NCBI RefSeq assembly: GCF_031143425.1
Contig: NC_090451.1
Coordinates: forward strand, 349,626,339 to 349,690,338
From: Pleurodeles waltl
Taxonomy: Eukaryota > Chordata > Amphibia > Caudata > Salamandridae
Direction of reading: 5' to 3'
Length of the DNA stretch: 64,000 nt
Below are positions 45,467-56,849 of the stretch, piece after piece. Position 1 is the first letter of the stretch. The number at the start of each line of letters is the position of its first letter. The notes below the pieces were generated by a model. That model saw only the letters and a list, made by a program, of their open reading frames with translations. It had not been told where the DNA came from and searched no databases. The translations under genes and the position numbers were made by a program.

Positions 45467-46345
45467 ACTAAGAACAACAAATAAGAACAAAAGAAAACAC
45501 ACACCTTAGAGAAACACAGAACTGAAAAAGACAAAACAACAAATCAGAAAGGTGGAACAAACATGGCTCAGAACAAATAGCAAACAATATAAACTTCACC
45601 TATGCACACTTAACAGAATCTACAAATCAACCACCAAAAATGCAAAAAAGTAGTGCTATTCAGACAGAATTCAAAATGCTAAATGTGCACATCAGAATTA
45701 TATAAAATTCTCACCAAATTTCATCAACCTAAATGCACTGAAGGAACTCAGCCATTACACAAGAATTCACTGGCAAATCATTACACAACCAAAGCAGACA
45801 CTTTGGACTCCGATTTAAAACAAAAGAAAACCACTAGCTCCAACCCATTTCCAAAATTCCCCTCCAAGAGTAAGCAAACCCAGCCTCGATTTCTTTCAAA
45901 CAAATATCACAAAGTGATTTTACGGATCTGGTCAAAGCAAGCAGGCCTTCCGGCCCTTCTGTCCTTTGTCCACCACACCTTTTCAAGAACTTTCCTTTAT
46001 CTACCTCTGTTCTCACACCAGTAAGAAGAATCATCAATAATTCTTTAACTACAGGAATCTTTCCATAAGATCCAAAAAAGGCACATGTACGCCCATTATT
46101 AAAGAAAACAAACCTGGAACCACATGACCCCAACAACTGCAAACCAATTACAAATGGGCCTTTACTGGGCAAACTGATAGAAAGAGCAGCATTTGCCCAG
46201 ATGTCACAAATCATTGAAGATAACTCCATACTTTCAGACTACCAAACTTGATTCTGCCCAGGAAGAGGCACAGAATCTGCACTCATCACCATCTGGGATG
46301 ACCTTAAAACACAGTAGACCGCAATGGACAAGCTGCACTGCTCTC
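45467..46345 (+). pseudogene. L2-like LINE, linker and reverse-transcriptase N-terminal half
   Basis: The linker is Lys/Asn-rich (RKVEQTWLRTNSKQYK, then LNRIYKST). From 46,021 broken frames read PVRRIINNSLTTGIFP, VRPLLKK, LEPHDPNNCKPITNGP, LLGKLIERAAFAQM, EDNSILSDYQT and GRGTESALITIWDDLKT. These follow the order of the L2/CR1 reverse-transcriptase finger and early palm blocks (for example IINLSL-TG-FP, PLLKK, D-NNYRPISNLP, F-ENNLL, GHSTETAL). Several in-frame stops and shifts are present. The domain is then interrupted by R1 copy 3 and continues at 48,449. Confidence 0.8.
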
Positions 46346-48448
46346 TCTTACAAATTTGGTATGATTGGATTATACCTGATTGGCATATTTAATTTACCTA
46401 TAAGCCCCTTGTAAAGTGGTATCCCTACACCCAGGGCCTGTAAATTAAATGCTACTAGTGGGCCTGCAGCGCTGCTTGCGCCACCCACTGAAGTAGCCTG
46501 TCAAACCTATCTAAGGCCTGCTAGCGCAGAGCCTGTGTGCGCAGTTTCCTGCCACAGGGACCTGACATCTAAATTTACTTGCCAGGCCCAGAACTCCCCT
46601 TTTACTACATGTAAGTCACCCCTAAGGTACGCCCTAGCTAGCCCTTTGGGCAGGGTGCCATGTATGTAGAAGGCAGGACATGTGCCATGTTGCGTGGCCT
46701 GTTCTGGTAGTGACAAACAGCCTAACTTGGTGTCTCACTGCTGTGAGTGCTGCCCTCTCATAGGATTGCATTGGAAATGCCCTGCCTTAGGTGTAAGGGG
46801 TATTGTCTGATTTATGAGGGGTAGCGTAGGCATGTTTGGTATGGTTGTGACAGTGGTAAGAAATGCTGCTTACTGGTGTAGGTGTATTTTTTATTACTAT
46901 CACAGAAATGCCACTTCTAGAAAGTGCGCATTTATCTGTGTTTATGACTTTGGTGTTTTGCAGCTTGTCTCCAATCAACGTCTGGGCAGACTGACAGTTG
47001 GAGCTTTGTGCATACTTCTCAGACAGCCTGGACACATGGAGGGTGGGGGTGACACAGAGGTGCATCTACATATTGTAAAGTCTTCCTGGGCTGAGAGAAG
47101 GGAGAGGCGGGGCACACCTGCATTTGTAAAGACTGTGCCCTGGCCTCACACAATAGGGTCATTTACCCCCCACTGATGTTTGGAGCCTGTGCTGAAAGGA
47201 GAGAGGGGGCACTCCCAGAACCAGTTGTAACTGTCTGGAACCTCCTCTCCCTACCATTGAAAAACACTGTAAGAACTGACTATAAGTACAGGGGGTAAAA
47301 ATCACCGCCACGGCCCGGGCGCCACATTTGGGATCCCAGCGCGAGGCTCGCGCTGACTACAGTGCCCGTGGGGCACTTCAGGAAAGAAAGGAAAGGAGCT
47401 CGTACGCTCCTACCATGTCCCTGGGTGACGCGCACTTTTTAGAGTGCCCCCGGGGCACACTCCGGCCCCAACTCCTCACGCTGTTTCCCTTTGGAAAGGG
47501 AAAGCAGACGCGCGGCCCGCGCACCGGATCTGGTGCAGCCGCCTGGGGGAAGGCAGATGTAGAGCCTCATCAGACGCCCCTGCTTCCCCCGTCACTCTGT
47601 AAGGCAGCTGCACCGCAGACAAGGGCGGCTGCCTCTCGAACCCGCAGGATGCGAGGTAGAAAGGGAATTCCCTTTCCCCCGGTCGCTGCGCTAGGAGCGG
47701 GACGCTCCTGAGTCTGGGCAATTTGGTCTCTTTTCCCTCCCGCTTTTTCCTTGTTCTACACAATTGTTGCTGGGCCACTCCGGGCCCCCACCCCACGGAC
47801 AGGGTGTGAGGAGGCCAAGGCCGGTCCCCCCCCGAGGGACACCCCCGTTTTGCGCACAGGAGCGCCGTGGGCCCCCGTGCCCGTTTCTAGGCACTGGGAG
47901 TGCCTTCTCCTCCCGCAAACAGGTACTCTTTAGAAAATCTAGGCTCTAGGAGCCTAATACAGACTCACAGCTGTTTCTATTTCCTGCCTGTTTACTGATT
48001 ATGCATATATGTGCTAAATGTTCGTTTTATGGGCATGTCTAGCTGGTATGTATTCATATGACTTGTGATATATTCGCTAATGGTTCTTTTGTGTAGGAAC
48101 TGTTCATGAAAAGTGCATATACCTTTTACTATACTTCCTGACTACTGCTTATGTGGCAGAATTCTTACGTGTAATGTTGGTCTAATTATGTTTTGTGCAA
48201 TACAGATTATTTTTACATAGCTCAGTGTTGTGTTTACTTTGTGGTGTACATTTTGCGTCACATGTGTTGTGTGTTGTGCGAACGCTTTACACATTGCCTC
48301 CAGGTTAAGCCTGACTGCTCGTGCCAAGCTACCAAGGGGGTGAGCAGGGGTTATCTTGGACGTGTAACTCCCAAGCCCTCACTAGAGTGGGTAGGTTCTG
48401 CCTGGCTGAGGTGCATACCCTAGCCAACCAGTAACCCCATTTCTAACA
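46346..48448 (+). repeat. R1 copy 3, inserted in LINE reverse transcriptase
   Basis: Collinear with R1 copies 1 and 2 from about TTGGATTATACCTGATTGGCATATTT to the shared terminus CCAGTAACCCCATTTCTAACA (truncated here to its last 9: TTTCTAACA, ending 48,448). A GC-rich internal segment lies at about 47,300-47,930 with its own run of open frames up to 127 codons, none with known motifs. The left boundary is uncertain by about 30 bases. LINE homology stops just before it and resumes just after it. Confidence 0.75.
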
Positions 48449-49580
48449 TCTTGGAACTCTCAGTTGCCTTTGACACAGTTGACCATGACACCCTAATACA
48501 AAGACTCTACGAAGCCGGCATAGAGGGGACTGCTCTCAACTGGATCACATACTACCATCAAAAGAGAACAAATGTCATCCATACTCCTCCTTTCTAATCC
48601 AACCCATACTTCACGAAAGCTGGGGTACCTCAAGGCTCAATCGTCTTAACCATGCTTTTCCAAATCTACATGAAGTTATTATCACCAATGAATTTCAGCA
48701 TACATGCTACAACTATGCAGATGACACACAAATACTCCTTAAACTGGAAAGCCCCAAAGACATAGGAAACTCACAAATCTTCAGTTACCTCAGAACCGTT
48801 GATCAGTGGATGACATGGAGCCATCTCAAACTGAATGCATCCAAATTGCATATACTCACCAGTGGCGAATGGAAAAATTATGACCCACACTGCACCTGGC
48901 CTGATGATCTGGGACCACCCCCTAAAGTATCTAAAGAAGGAGGAAACCTTGGAATTATCATGGAATTCAAGTTAATGAATGCCCAAGTGGACAAATTTGC
49001 AAGATCAAGCTTCATCACCATGAAAAGTCTGTGATGAATTTTCCCCCAGTTGGTATTTCCACACACCATCCAGGCTACTATCTCTCTTGTACTTTCTAAA
49101 CTGGATTATGTCAATTGCCTCTACCACAGATAATCTCCATAAACTATGAAAAGACTACAACGAATTCAGAACTCTGCTTCCAGGCTACTCCGACATGTAA
49201 AGCCACAAGCCCACACCTCCCCTGCCTTGAGGGCCCTACATTGGTTACCGGTTGCCAAAAGATCCACTTTCAAGCTGCTTTGTATCACCCACAAATCAAT
49301 ATAGGGAACAAGACCACTTTTCATTAGGAATAAAACCACAAAATACATTAATTAAAGGAAGCTCCACTGAAGATTGGCACCTCGCCTCCAAACCCAATCA
49401 TTCAGGAAAAAGACAATAGGTGGTACAATTTTCTCTGTACAAGCGGCCAACCTTTCAAATTAGATAACGGATAACTGTCTTATCTTCAGAAGACTACTCT
49501 AGAGTTGGCTCTTTCCTACATAACCACCATACACAAACAGCAATGTACAGCATATCCCTGTGTATGTAAACATTTATAAT
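48449..49580 (+). pseudogene. L2-like LINE, reverse-transcriptase C-terminal half and thumb
   Basis: Directly after R1 the frame reads LELSVAFDTVDHDTLIQRL (motif A with aspartates, about 48,451-48,506), GIEGTALNWI, AGVPQGSIV, then YADDTQI (catalytic box, 48,714-48,725), WMTWSHLKLNASK, and finally LDYVNCLYH, MKRLQRIQNSASRLLRHV and PALRALHWLPVAKRSTFKLL. These are standard L2-clade blocks. Frameshifts near 48,590, 48,700 and 49,050 and several stops break the gene. The 3' end near 49,580 is estimated; the microsatellite at 49,660 may be the LINE tail. Confidence 0.88.
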
Positions 49581-49659
49581 TTGATTATATGTGTATATCT
49601 AGATATGATGTGTATTTCTTTGTACAAACATGTGTAATAACTATGTTTGGAAAAACAAA

Positions 49660-49669
49660 AAACAAAAAA

Positions 49670-49706
<37 letters not shown>

Positions 49707-49736
49707 TATATACATATATACACACACACACACACT
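49660..49736 (+). repeat. A/TA/CA compound microsatellite
   Basis: An A-rich stretch, then (TA)n, (CA)n, TATA and (CA)n. It lies soon after the LINE 3' region and may have grown from the LINE tail. Confidence 0.9.
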
Positions 49737-50330
49737 CTTTACAGCTGCTTAACAAAGTTATATAGTGCTAACAATTAAATATATATCCCCATGTTGCTAT
49801 AGCTTCTCCCCATCGAACATAGCCCCATCGACAGTCTCGCCACTCCGCAGCACTGAAGACAGGACACAGCAGGGCAACTTCATTAATTTTATTCTTAAGC
49901 AGTGCACCAAACCACATGTAGGAGGCCAACACATTTGGCCAGAAAATTCAACTGGGCAACCCCTGACTCCATCTGCCCCATGGTAAAAAAAATTCCCTCT
50001 TCTATTGCACCACCCCTTGACCTGGTAAAATAGACCATAACATCCTGTGCATGTCTGTCATAACAGGCACCAAGTTGGAGTGTAAAGCGTGTCAGAGCCT
50101 CATAGGTATAGTCCACAAAAAGCGCAAGAGAGCAATCTTAATCAAGACTATTGCATAGAGTCTCTGACGCATGTGTGTTATATCAATAAAGCTAAGTGGT
50201 GAGCCCATCTCCTGAATTGAGCACCATCTTGAGGTGTAACATGTATCAACCAGAAGTACAGATCTAAAGCGATGTCTCTAAAGGAACAGACATAAATTCA
50301 TTGTTTCGAGCCATCCTATAAGCATAAATA
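49737..50330. other. Noncoding, nothing recognised
   Basis: Anonymous AT-rich sequence with frames under 75 codons. Confidence 0.35.
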
Positions 50331-50333
50331 TTA

Positions 50334-50710
50334 GCAGATTTGTTTGGATTATGAGTGCAGTAAAGGTTGTTCTCCCAGGTACGTTTTGACATTTCTAATT
50401 CCTAATCTATTATAAAAAAAAGTGTATACAGTGCCATGTGCTGTGCAAACCTTATATGCAAATAAAATACATATGTCATCCTATGTGCGGCATGTGGCAA
50501 TCACCTTATCTGATGGCACCGAGTTCAACGTACATATAAACATCATTGTATAAAATAATCACAGATTCATTTGGATTATGAATACAGTGCAGTTTGTTCT
50601 CCCAGATATGTTTCAACAATACAAATGCCTGCTCTTATTATTATAAAGCATTGGGTGAAGTCCCATGTGCTGTGCAAACCTTATATGCAAACAAAATACA
50701 TACATATAAA
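50334..50710. repeat. Diverged tandem duplication, period about 235 bp
   Basis: TTTGGATTATGA(G/A)T(G/A)CAGT...TTGTTCTCCCAG and CATGTGCTGTGCAAACCTTATATGCAAA occur near 50,342-50,460 and again near 50,571-50,692. The words are shown here only in part; the second block is nearly identical over about 28 bases. It lies downstream of the minus-strand Penelope-like element and could be part of its terminal repeat structure. Confidence 0.65.
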
Positions 50711-51529
50711 GCAATCTACTCATCTGATAGCACAGAGTTCTAGATCGCGTATCAGAAATGCTGGTATAACCAACGACAGGCCACATCTCCCATATCAGAT
50801 GCCATATTGGGATGTGAGGTACACTGATTTGAGAGTACTGATGCCACTCCCCATCCCACTCAATTGAAGAGCAGTCATGATAGGAGTTAGGAAGTAAAGT
50901 GCTAAATTCCCTGGGATTGAAGGATGTTCCTAATAAATGTAATGTCCAAATGTTAGAACTGTGTGCACTGTTAAAAAGACAACTAGGTAGAATGGTGCTA
51001 AATGTCTCACTGTTCAAGCAGAGTCCCTTTTCACTTCATAAGAGGTATTACACCAGGGTCATGTCTAGGTCGCTAGTACATCTCTTGAGTCATCTACTTG
51101 ACTCCATAATGGCATCAAATCTCATTACATCATCGTTGTTCACATATATAAGACTCAAGCATGGCCACACCTAGCATAGCCATAAGTCCAATAGTGATAT
51201 AAAAGAACTAAGGTTTCAGGAGATGTATGAATATGAATGCATGAGAACAAAGCGAAAAGGGATGGGGACAATTTTGGGACCATTTATTTCACCCAACAAC
51301 ACGTTAAAGGACATAAAAGAACTAGGCCCAGTTGTGCAAACAAACTCAGTTTTCTATTTTCTAAAGTGCTTGAGTGCCGAAATAATAGCGGTACGGCCAC
51401 TGAGAGAAGTCCCTATATTTCACTATTACACAAATGTTGCATCAATAGTTCAAACAAGCCAAGGACTTTGCAGCCCAATTTAGTAATAGAAACACATCTT
51501 AGTGTAGTGCCTATAGCTGCACATGCAAT

Positions 51530-52200
51530 TCTGTGTCAAGATTGTGTCCCCATGACCCCTCTATTCCCAGCAAGATATTCATTCTATATTCAGCTTTTCG
51601 TAACTCCATTTGCGACCCCCCTACTTGACTTTGGTTTGATATGCTGGATACCACAGAATGTCAAACTTTTAAGGTTGCCACCATGTTTTTCCCAAAAGTG
51701 TTTGCCCATCGGATACGTCCTGTCCTGATTCTTGATGGCTCTCAAGTGTTGTAGAAAGCTAACTTTAAGCTTGTGAAAGGTACTGCCAACATATTTCTTT
51801 TGACATGGGCACTGAAGAACATATATAACAAAGTCTGTATCACGTTATTCTCTAATGGATGATGCAGGACCTGCCCCAAAAATTATCCTTAGTGTGTCTA
51901 TTAATGACATATTGGCATGGCTTGCAATGTCCACAACACTAAAACTCCAGACTTTTTTTTTCGATAGCCACGCTGATTTGTCATTCTTTATAAATATACT
52001 TTTAGTGAGAATGTCCTCTAGTGACTTGACTTAGAAAGTTATCTGGGGTGACAACAATCTTTGTTTTGATGTTCATCATGCAGCAAAACATGCCAGTTCT
52101 GGGTGAGGATCGTTCTAATTGACTGCTGTTATCGATTATACTCCAGAAAGAACCTGATAGGGGACACCTCAATTGATCACTGTTCTTTGGACTGTCTGCC
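51530..52200 (-). pseudogene. PLE C-terminus: Cys motif and GIY-YIG nuclease
   Basis: The minus-strand translation gives CGHCKPCQYVINRHTKDNFW, preceded by a frameshift at an A-run (51,952-51,960). After one stop it continues DTDFVIYVLQCPCQKKYVGST, whose VIYVL and KYVG elements (about 51,829-51,786) are the GIY and YIG strands. Then come LQHLRAIKNQ, GKHFWEKHGGNLKSLTFCGI and two stops in the last helix region. GIY-YIG nucleases cut DNA with an Arg/Glu-based active site; here it would nick the target for reverse transcription. The domain is complete in order but interrupted. Confidence 0.8.
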
Positions 52201-52450
52201 ACCACAAAGGAGGTCCTCCCATTTTCTTGGCTTTTTCTTTCGTATGTACTTCACTAAGTACTTTTAAGGGATATCCTCTTTCAAGGAACCTGCTGCTCAA
52301 TATTGGGACTTCTATTTCAAATGTTATCTTATTGGAGCAAATCCTACGAGCTCTCAGGAATTTCCTATACGGAATACTCCATTTCAAGGCTTTAGGGTGT
52401 CCAGTGTTCCAGTGTGGGATGGAGTTACAGGTGGTCGGTGTGCGAAAGAC

Positions 52451-53896
52451 CTAAGTATCCAATTTGTTGTCATTCACTTCCAATAAAATAGCTAAGAACT
52501 TGATGTTAGTTTTGCTCCAAGTTGCTGTCAAGTGGATACTGAGGTCATTGTCATTTAGTTGCTGTATATATTCATGTAAATGGCTCTCTTCTTCATCCAT
52601 TATGAGGAATAAGTCATCAATGTAGTGCACCCAGAGTATCACAGTTTCCATATGTTTATTGAATTTTTCAGACCATGCCACCTCTTTTTCCCACCAACTA
52701 ATATATAAGTTGGCATATATCGGTGCATATGAAGCCTCCATAGCAGTACCCTGCTTCTGAAGATAATATTTGTTATTGAACAGAAAAACGTTGTGTGTCA
52801 AGCAGAATTGCAGCATGGACATCAGTGTCTCAGTGTGTCATACATATTCAATGGAATGGGCTCTCAAGAAATACTGACATGCTTTCAGGCCGAATTTGTG
52901 TTAGATCGATGTATATAAGGAGGTGGGCTCAACCAGGGGACATTGTTGACCTTCCTCAGAAAGTCTGTGGGGTCACGCAAGTATGAGGAAAGTTCAGTGA
53001 CACAGGGGCACAAGAACAGATCCAGGAATCTCAATGTGTTTTCCAATAGTGAGTTGATCCTACTGACTATTGGTCTCCCAGGAGGATACAATTTATCCTT
53101 ATGTATCTTTGGGTTAAAGTAAATGACTGGAGTTTTAGGGTGGTCAATCTTTAAATATGTATCTTCATCAAATTCAAGAAGCCACTGATTCAACCATCCT
53201 TTCAGCATGTTATGATACTGCTTCTGGTGGATGCCTTTTGGATTCAATTCTAATTCTGTATAGTGATCTCTATTATGTAACTGTTTGTGGGCTTCTCTAA
53301 CATATTGAGCTGTGTCCATAATGACAATGTTCCAGCCCGTGTCAGAGAGCTTAATGATGATGGACTTGTTTTTAAGTGCATTTATAACCAGCCAGTCCTT
53401 TGATGTAAGATTGCTCCTTCCCTTGGGTTTCGATGTAGAGCATAATTTGTTGATGTCCCCAAATTCATGGAAGATGTCAATCGTTTTGCTACTGGGTAAC
53501 TGTTGATTGAATTTACTGGGAGGTTTGAGGTGGCTGGCATTAAACGCATCCGTATAGAAACCCTTGGACTCTAGATGTGCAAAAGGCATATCATCTTAAT
53601 CTGTTGAAGATGGCATCCCCTACGGATCTGAAGTTGCTAATAGTGGTGAACCCAGAGTATCTAATGTCACTAGCCCTATATGTTTCCCTATCATGCAAAG
53701 TCTTCATACCATGATATTTACAAAGTTTGAGTTTTCTCACAAATGTGTATGTTTCAAATTGAATGTCTGCATAATCTGGGCTCACGGTGGGGCAGAAATT
53801 CTGACCAAAATTCAGGATCCTTTCTTGAATGATGGCTAACATAAGTTTGGAGATACTGACTACCCTAGTGTTCGAATTAGACTCCTTTATAGACAT
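52451..53896 (-). pseudogene. PLE reverse transcriptase, degraded
   Basis: From 53,896 the frame reads VVSISKLMLAIIQERILNFG and ETYTFVRKLKLCKYHG. A second frame (53,589-52,885) has LKNKSIIIKLSDTGWNIVIM, VIYFNPKIHKDK, PGRPIVSRINSLLENTLRFL and YLRDPTDFL, typical PLE finger blocks. Motif A appears as EPTSLYTSI in a shifted frame near 52,915, where DV-SLYT is usual, so the first catalytic aspartate seems altered. The third frame (52,822-52,451) has QKQGTAMEASYAPIYANLYI and the catalytic WVHYIDDLFL (YIDD at 52,624-52,613). At least three frame changes exist, so the enzyme is dead. Confidence 0.88.
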
Positions 53897-53899
53897 GAA

Positions 53900-54690
53900 C
53901 GAACCAGCTATCCCCTGGTGCCTTTTTCCTTTTGCTCCTCAATGTGCCACCATGTCCTTGGCCTCTTCCTCTTGGTTGTTGCAGTGTAGCCATTCACATT
54001 AGCTTTATCTATTCTTTAAAATCCAATCTCTCCTTTGGGGCTTCATCAGCCGAGGATACTAGATCTGAACGGACTTCAGTGTCACTCAGTGCGGTATGAG
54101 GTCATCCTGTGCTGCTCATTCTCTCTTTGGCTCTTAATACGTCACATCTTTTAACAAATGTTAATATCTGTCATATTCATAATCCAGTTTGCCTTTACTG
54201 AATTTATGTGCCTTGCGTACTCTGGTTTCTTCTTCTTGCTTACAGATACGTTCCTCTATTTTAGCCAACATCACCTTTACCTCTTCTTCAATGGGTGATA
54301 TTTTGAGTTCCGTCATTAGCTCTTCAATGATCTTGGTTTGATAATCCATGCGCCATTGTGCATGCATAATGAGGGTGTCCATTCTTTTCAAGGAGTATTC
54401 AGCAGTGTGTGATCTCCATTCTTCAAATAAGTCTTGATCCATATAGCCAAAAGTGGGCAGTATCAGCATACGTAGTCCACAAGGTAACCTACCACATTCC
54501 AAGTACTTAGTTAAGGAGGTAATTTCCCACATTTCTTCAGTTCTGAAATGCATGCTTTTTCAGCTCCTTGATCATCATTGTCGCTGTCCTAAGACCTGCA
54601 TTAGCTGCTTTCCTAGTATCTTTCGCACCTATGTTACCATCGAAGACATCCAATGCTGCTTTCTCCCACAAAGCACAACATTGTGCCTCC
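53900..54690 (-). pseudogene. PLE N-terminal region
   Basis: A 130-codon minus frame (54,553-54,161) contains GRLPCGLRMLILPTFGY, DLFEEWRSHTAEYSLKRM and a helical Glu/Lys-rich tail ending KFSKGKLDYEYDR. A further frame downstream reads SDLVSSADEAPKERLDF and then a PRGRGQGHGG linker. Helix-rich N-terminus, KxDYE motif and Gly/Arg linker in this order match vertebrate PLE proteins I know. The function of this part is unknown. Stops separate the pieces. Confidence 0.65.
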
Positions 54691-54692
54691 TT

Positions 54693-54697
<5 letters not shown>

Positions 54698-54772
<75 letters not shown>
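54698..54772. repeat. (TA)n microsatellite
   Basis: About 36 TA units with one CA interruption near 54,741. Tyr-Ile frames are artefacts. Confidence 0.95.
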
Positions 54773-54775
<3 letters not shown>

Positions 54776-55880
54776 ACTTGGTCAGCGTTACCTCTCCACT
54801 CCTGAACACCGGTGGTGCCTGTCAAGTGACGTGCGCCATCGTGTTTGTAAATAAACACTTTCCTGAAAACATACTCGCTCTCGGAGTGCCTGTCTTCCTT
54901 ACAGTTGGAGGAAAGTGTTTATGTATAAATATTATTCTGTGCTTAATATGTTCATGTCATTGCTTAGTTTCTATATAAGTTGTTTGATTAGATGCTTAAG
55001 AGTGTTATTGATCTATCACAATAGGTAAACATTATCACAACTATTTATCTACAATCACTTCACTATTGAAATATTGAGGAAAAGGTTAAAAAAATTAAAC
55101 TTAAAAAAAAAAAAAGAATAAATTACCTTCAAATACTGGCACATTTGAAAGTCCATTTTATACTTTAAATCTCAATATTTTATCTTTCTTATACATATAT
55201 TCCCCTTCATTGTAATCAAGTATCTATTTAGGTGCTCAATGGACACTGTGTGTAGATGTTGTTTTTCACATGTGGTTATTCTGTGGGATTTTTCACTTGC
55301 ACTGAACACGAGTTATATGCACCCTTGAGCAATTGATGAGGCCTGTGTACAATCGCTCTACTTTGCATGATACTGTTGATGGAAAACCGAGCAATCGTAT
55401 TTATACTATTGTTGATTATTATTTTTTGGATATTGATTGCTTGAAGAAACCGCATTCCATGAGGAAATTTATCTCAGAAAATGTAGTAGATAACCCCAAA
55501 TTACAGATTTGTCATTTTTGTATTACATTTAATGAACAGAATGAAATTATGCATTTGTTAATAATATGCATTTATTTTTAGTATTTGCTCTTCGGATTAC
55601 TTGTATAGGTTTCTTCTATGTTCATGAGATTGCTGCGGCTCAGTTAATTTTTCCGATGATCGCAGAGACGTGTGTGTATATCTCAGTCGGTCTGATTATT
55701 ATTACATATTGACTGTATTTTTTATTTAATTGCAGTCACTATGAATTATGTTACTATTATTTCTCCATTGTATCACGCACTATTCATTTATTTAATTAAA
55801 AAAGCAGTTGGTAGAGTATGTTTTCAATGGGAATTAGGTCTTCCCTGCTCATGAACTTGAGCATTTATTTTTATGCTCTT
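54773..55880. other. AT-rich sequence, possible PLE terminal-repeat DNA
   Basis: Near 54,850 GTAAATAAACACTTTC is followed by CTCTCGGAGTGCCTG. A second AATAAACC lies near 55,948 after the hammerhead-like motif. An AATAAA followed by GGAGTGC-type sequence is what I expect at the end of vertebrate PLE terminal repeats, but this is from memory. No coding motif. Confidence 0.3.
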
Positions 55881-55898
55881 GGGGCTTACACTTTTAAC

Positions 55899-55935
55899 TT
55901 GACAAAGGCTGCAGGACATCCGAAACGAGTCGTCC
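55899..55935 (+). ncRNA. Hammerhead-ribozyme-like core (candidate)
   Basis: The sequence TTGACAA...CCGAAACGAGTCGTC resembles a type I hammerhead: CUGANGA box (here UUGACAA, with both C3 and G8 changed so that they still pair as U-A), stem II GG-UG/CA-CC around loop CAGGA, box GAAA, a 3-bp stem III ACG/CGU with loop AGU, and a GUC cleavage site. There is one extra A before stem II and I cannot find a good stem I. PLEs are known to carry hammerheads in their terminal repeats, and a PLE lies nearby on the other strand. Likely degenerate. Confidence 0.3.
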
Positions 55936-56049
55936 TTTCACGAATCAATAAACCTGAGCGCAACAATTTGGTGTACCACTTCTTCATTCCCCTACTGGAT
56001 TGGAAGATTGTTTTGGAATATTATATATATATAAATATAAATTAAAAAA

Positions 56050-56849
56050 TACACACACACGAGGTACATATTTGTGGAGTTAGGTATGGAAAACCTATAC
56101 TTGGCTTTTAATATGTCAGTGTTAATATTTTGTCCTCAGTACTTCCATGCCATGGTATTCCATCTTTGACATGGCATGCAGGGAGCGCACTCCATCAGAT
56201 TTAGCATCATGAGATAGTAGGTGGAATTTGTGCCTACCCTCACAAGCCACTCTGCAGTCTATCTCTAATGCTCACTTTCCCACTGGAACCAAGCTGCACC
56301 AGACTGAAGAGCCCCCAGCAAAGGCAAAACCGATCTCAGGTTGCTTTTGTTTCGGTTCCAAGGGAACCTAGCTTGACAATTTGGGCTTGGTTGGGCTGTT
56401 CCTAGTGGAGCAGGGTCAAGGCTAATTCCATATGGCTGGGTCTAATCTTAGGTGGCATTGTGGGCAAACAAAAAAACAAAAAAAAACAACAACAATGGTC
56501 CAGGAAGCAGTCCCAAATAATTACCGGTAACTAGAATAATTCAAGCATTCCACCCAACACTTTTTTGTTTATTGCATATTAAACATGTAATCAAGTAACC
56601 AATAAACATCATCTTTCATTTACGCAAAACGATCTCCAAAGATGGCAAATATTTTTGATGTATTGGAATGAACCCTTAAAATTCAGACATTAAAAATATT
56701 GTTAAAATGTTCTGAAATTGTTTTTATTTTGCTGTGATTAAAAAACATAAAACTGAACAACAGCTAAATACGCATCTACGAAGCATTTATGGACCCACTG
56801 AATCCGTACAGATGACGTATCTTTTTAAAATCATCATTAAAATGTATTG
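56050..56849. other. Noncoding, nothing recognised
   Basis: AT-rich sequence with an AAAAAACAAAAAAAAACAACAACAA-type low-complexity patch near 56,470. No motif seen. Confidence 0.35.

Larger units (their letters stand above)
51530..54690 (-). mobile_element. Penelope-like retroelement (PLE) with GIY-YIG endonuclease
   Basis: On the minus strand the blocks follow PLE order. First is an N-terminal region (54,553-54,161), then a Gly/Arg-rich linker (about 53,990-53,920), the reverse transcriptase (53,896-52,451), a Cys-rich CGHCKPCQYV motif (about 51,930) and a GIY-YIG nuclease (about 51,835-51,540). The PLE type with a GIY-YIG nuclease differs from telomere-restricted types that lack it. Stops and frame changes throughout show a dead copy. 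The 5' end near 54,690 runs into an (AT)n tract. Terminal repeats are not resolved; 50.3-51.5 kb and 54.7-56.0 kb are where they would lie. Confidence 0.85.

Noticed and set aside
47328..47933. GC-rich open frames and CpGs as a possible host gene or CpG island
   Set aside because: They lie inside R1 copy 3, are not supported by motifs and overlap each other in several frames.
53312..53506. Plus-strand 64-codon frame
   Set aside because: Antisense shadow of the PLE reverse transcriptase.
54020..54060. Minus-strand CTGATGAAGCCCC as a hammerhead core in the PLE
   Set aside because: No GAAA box or stem II partner follows; the bases are coding sequence of the PLE N-terminal region (SSADEAPKE).
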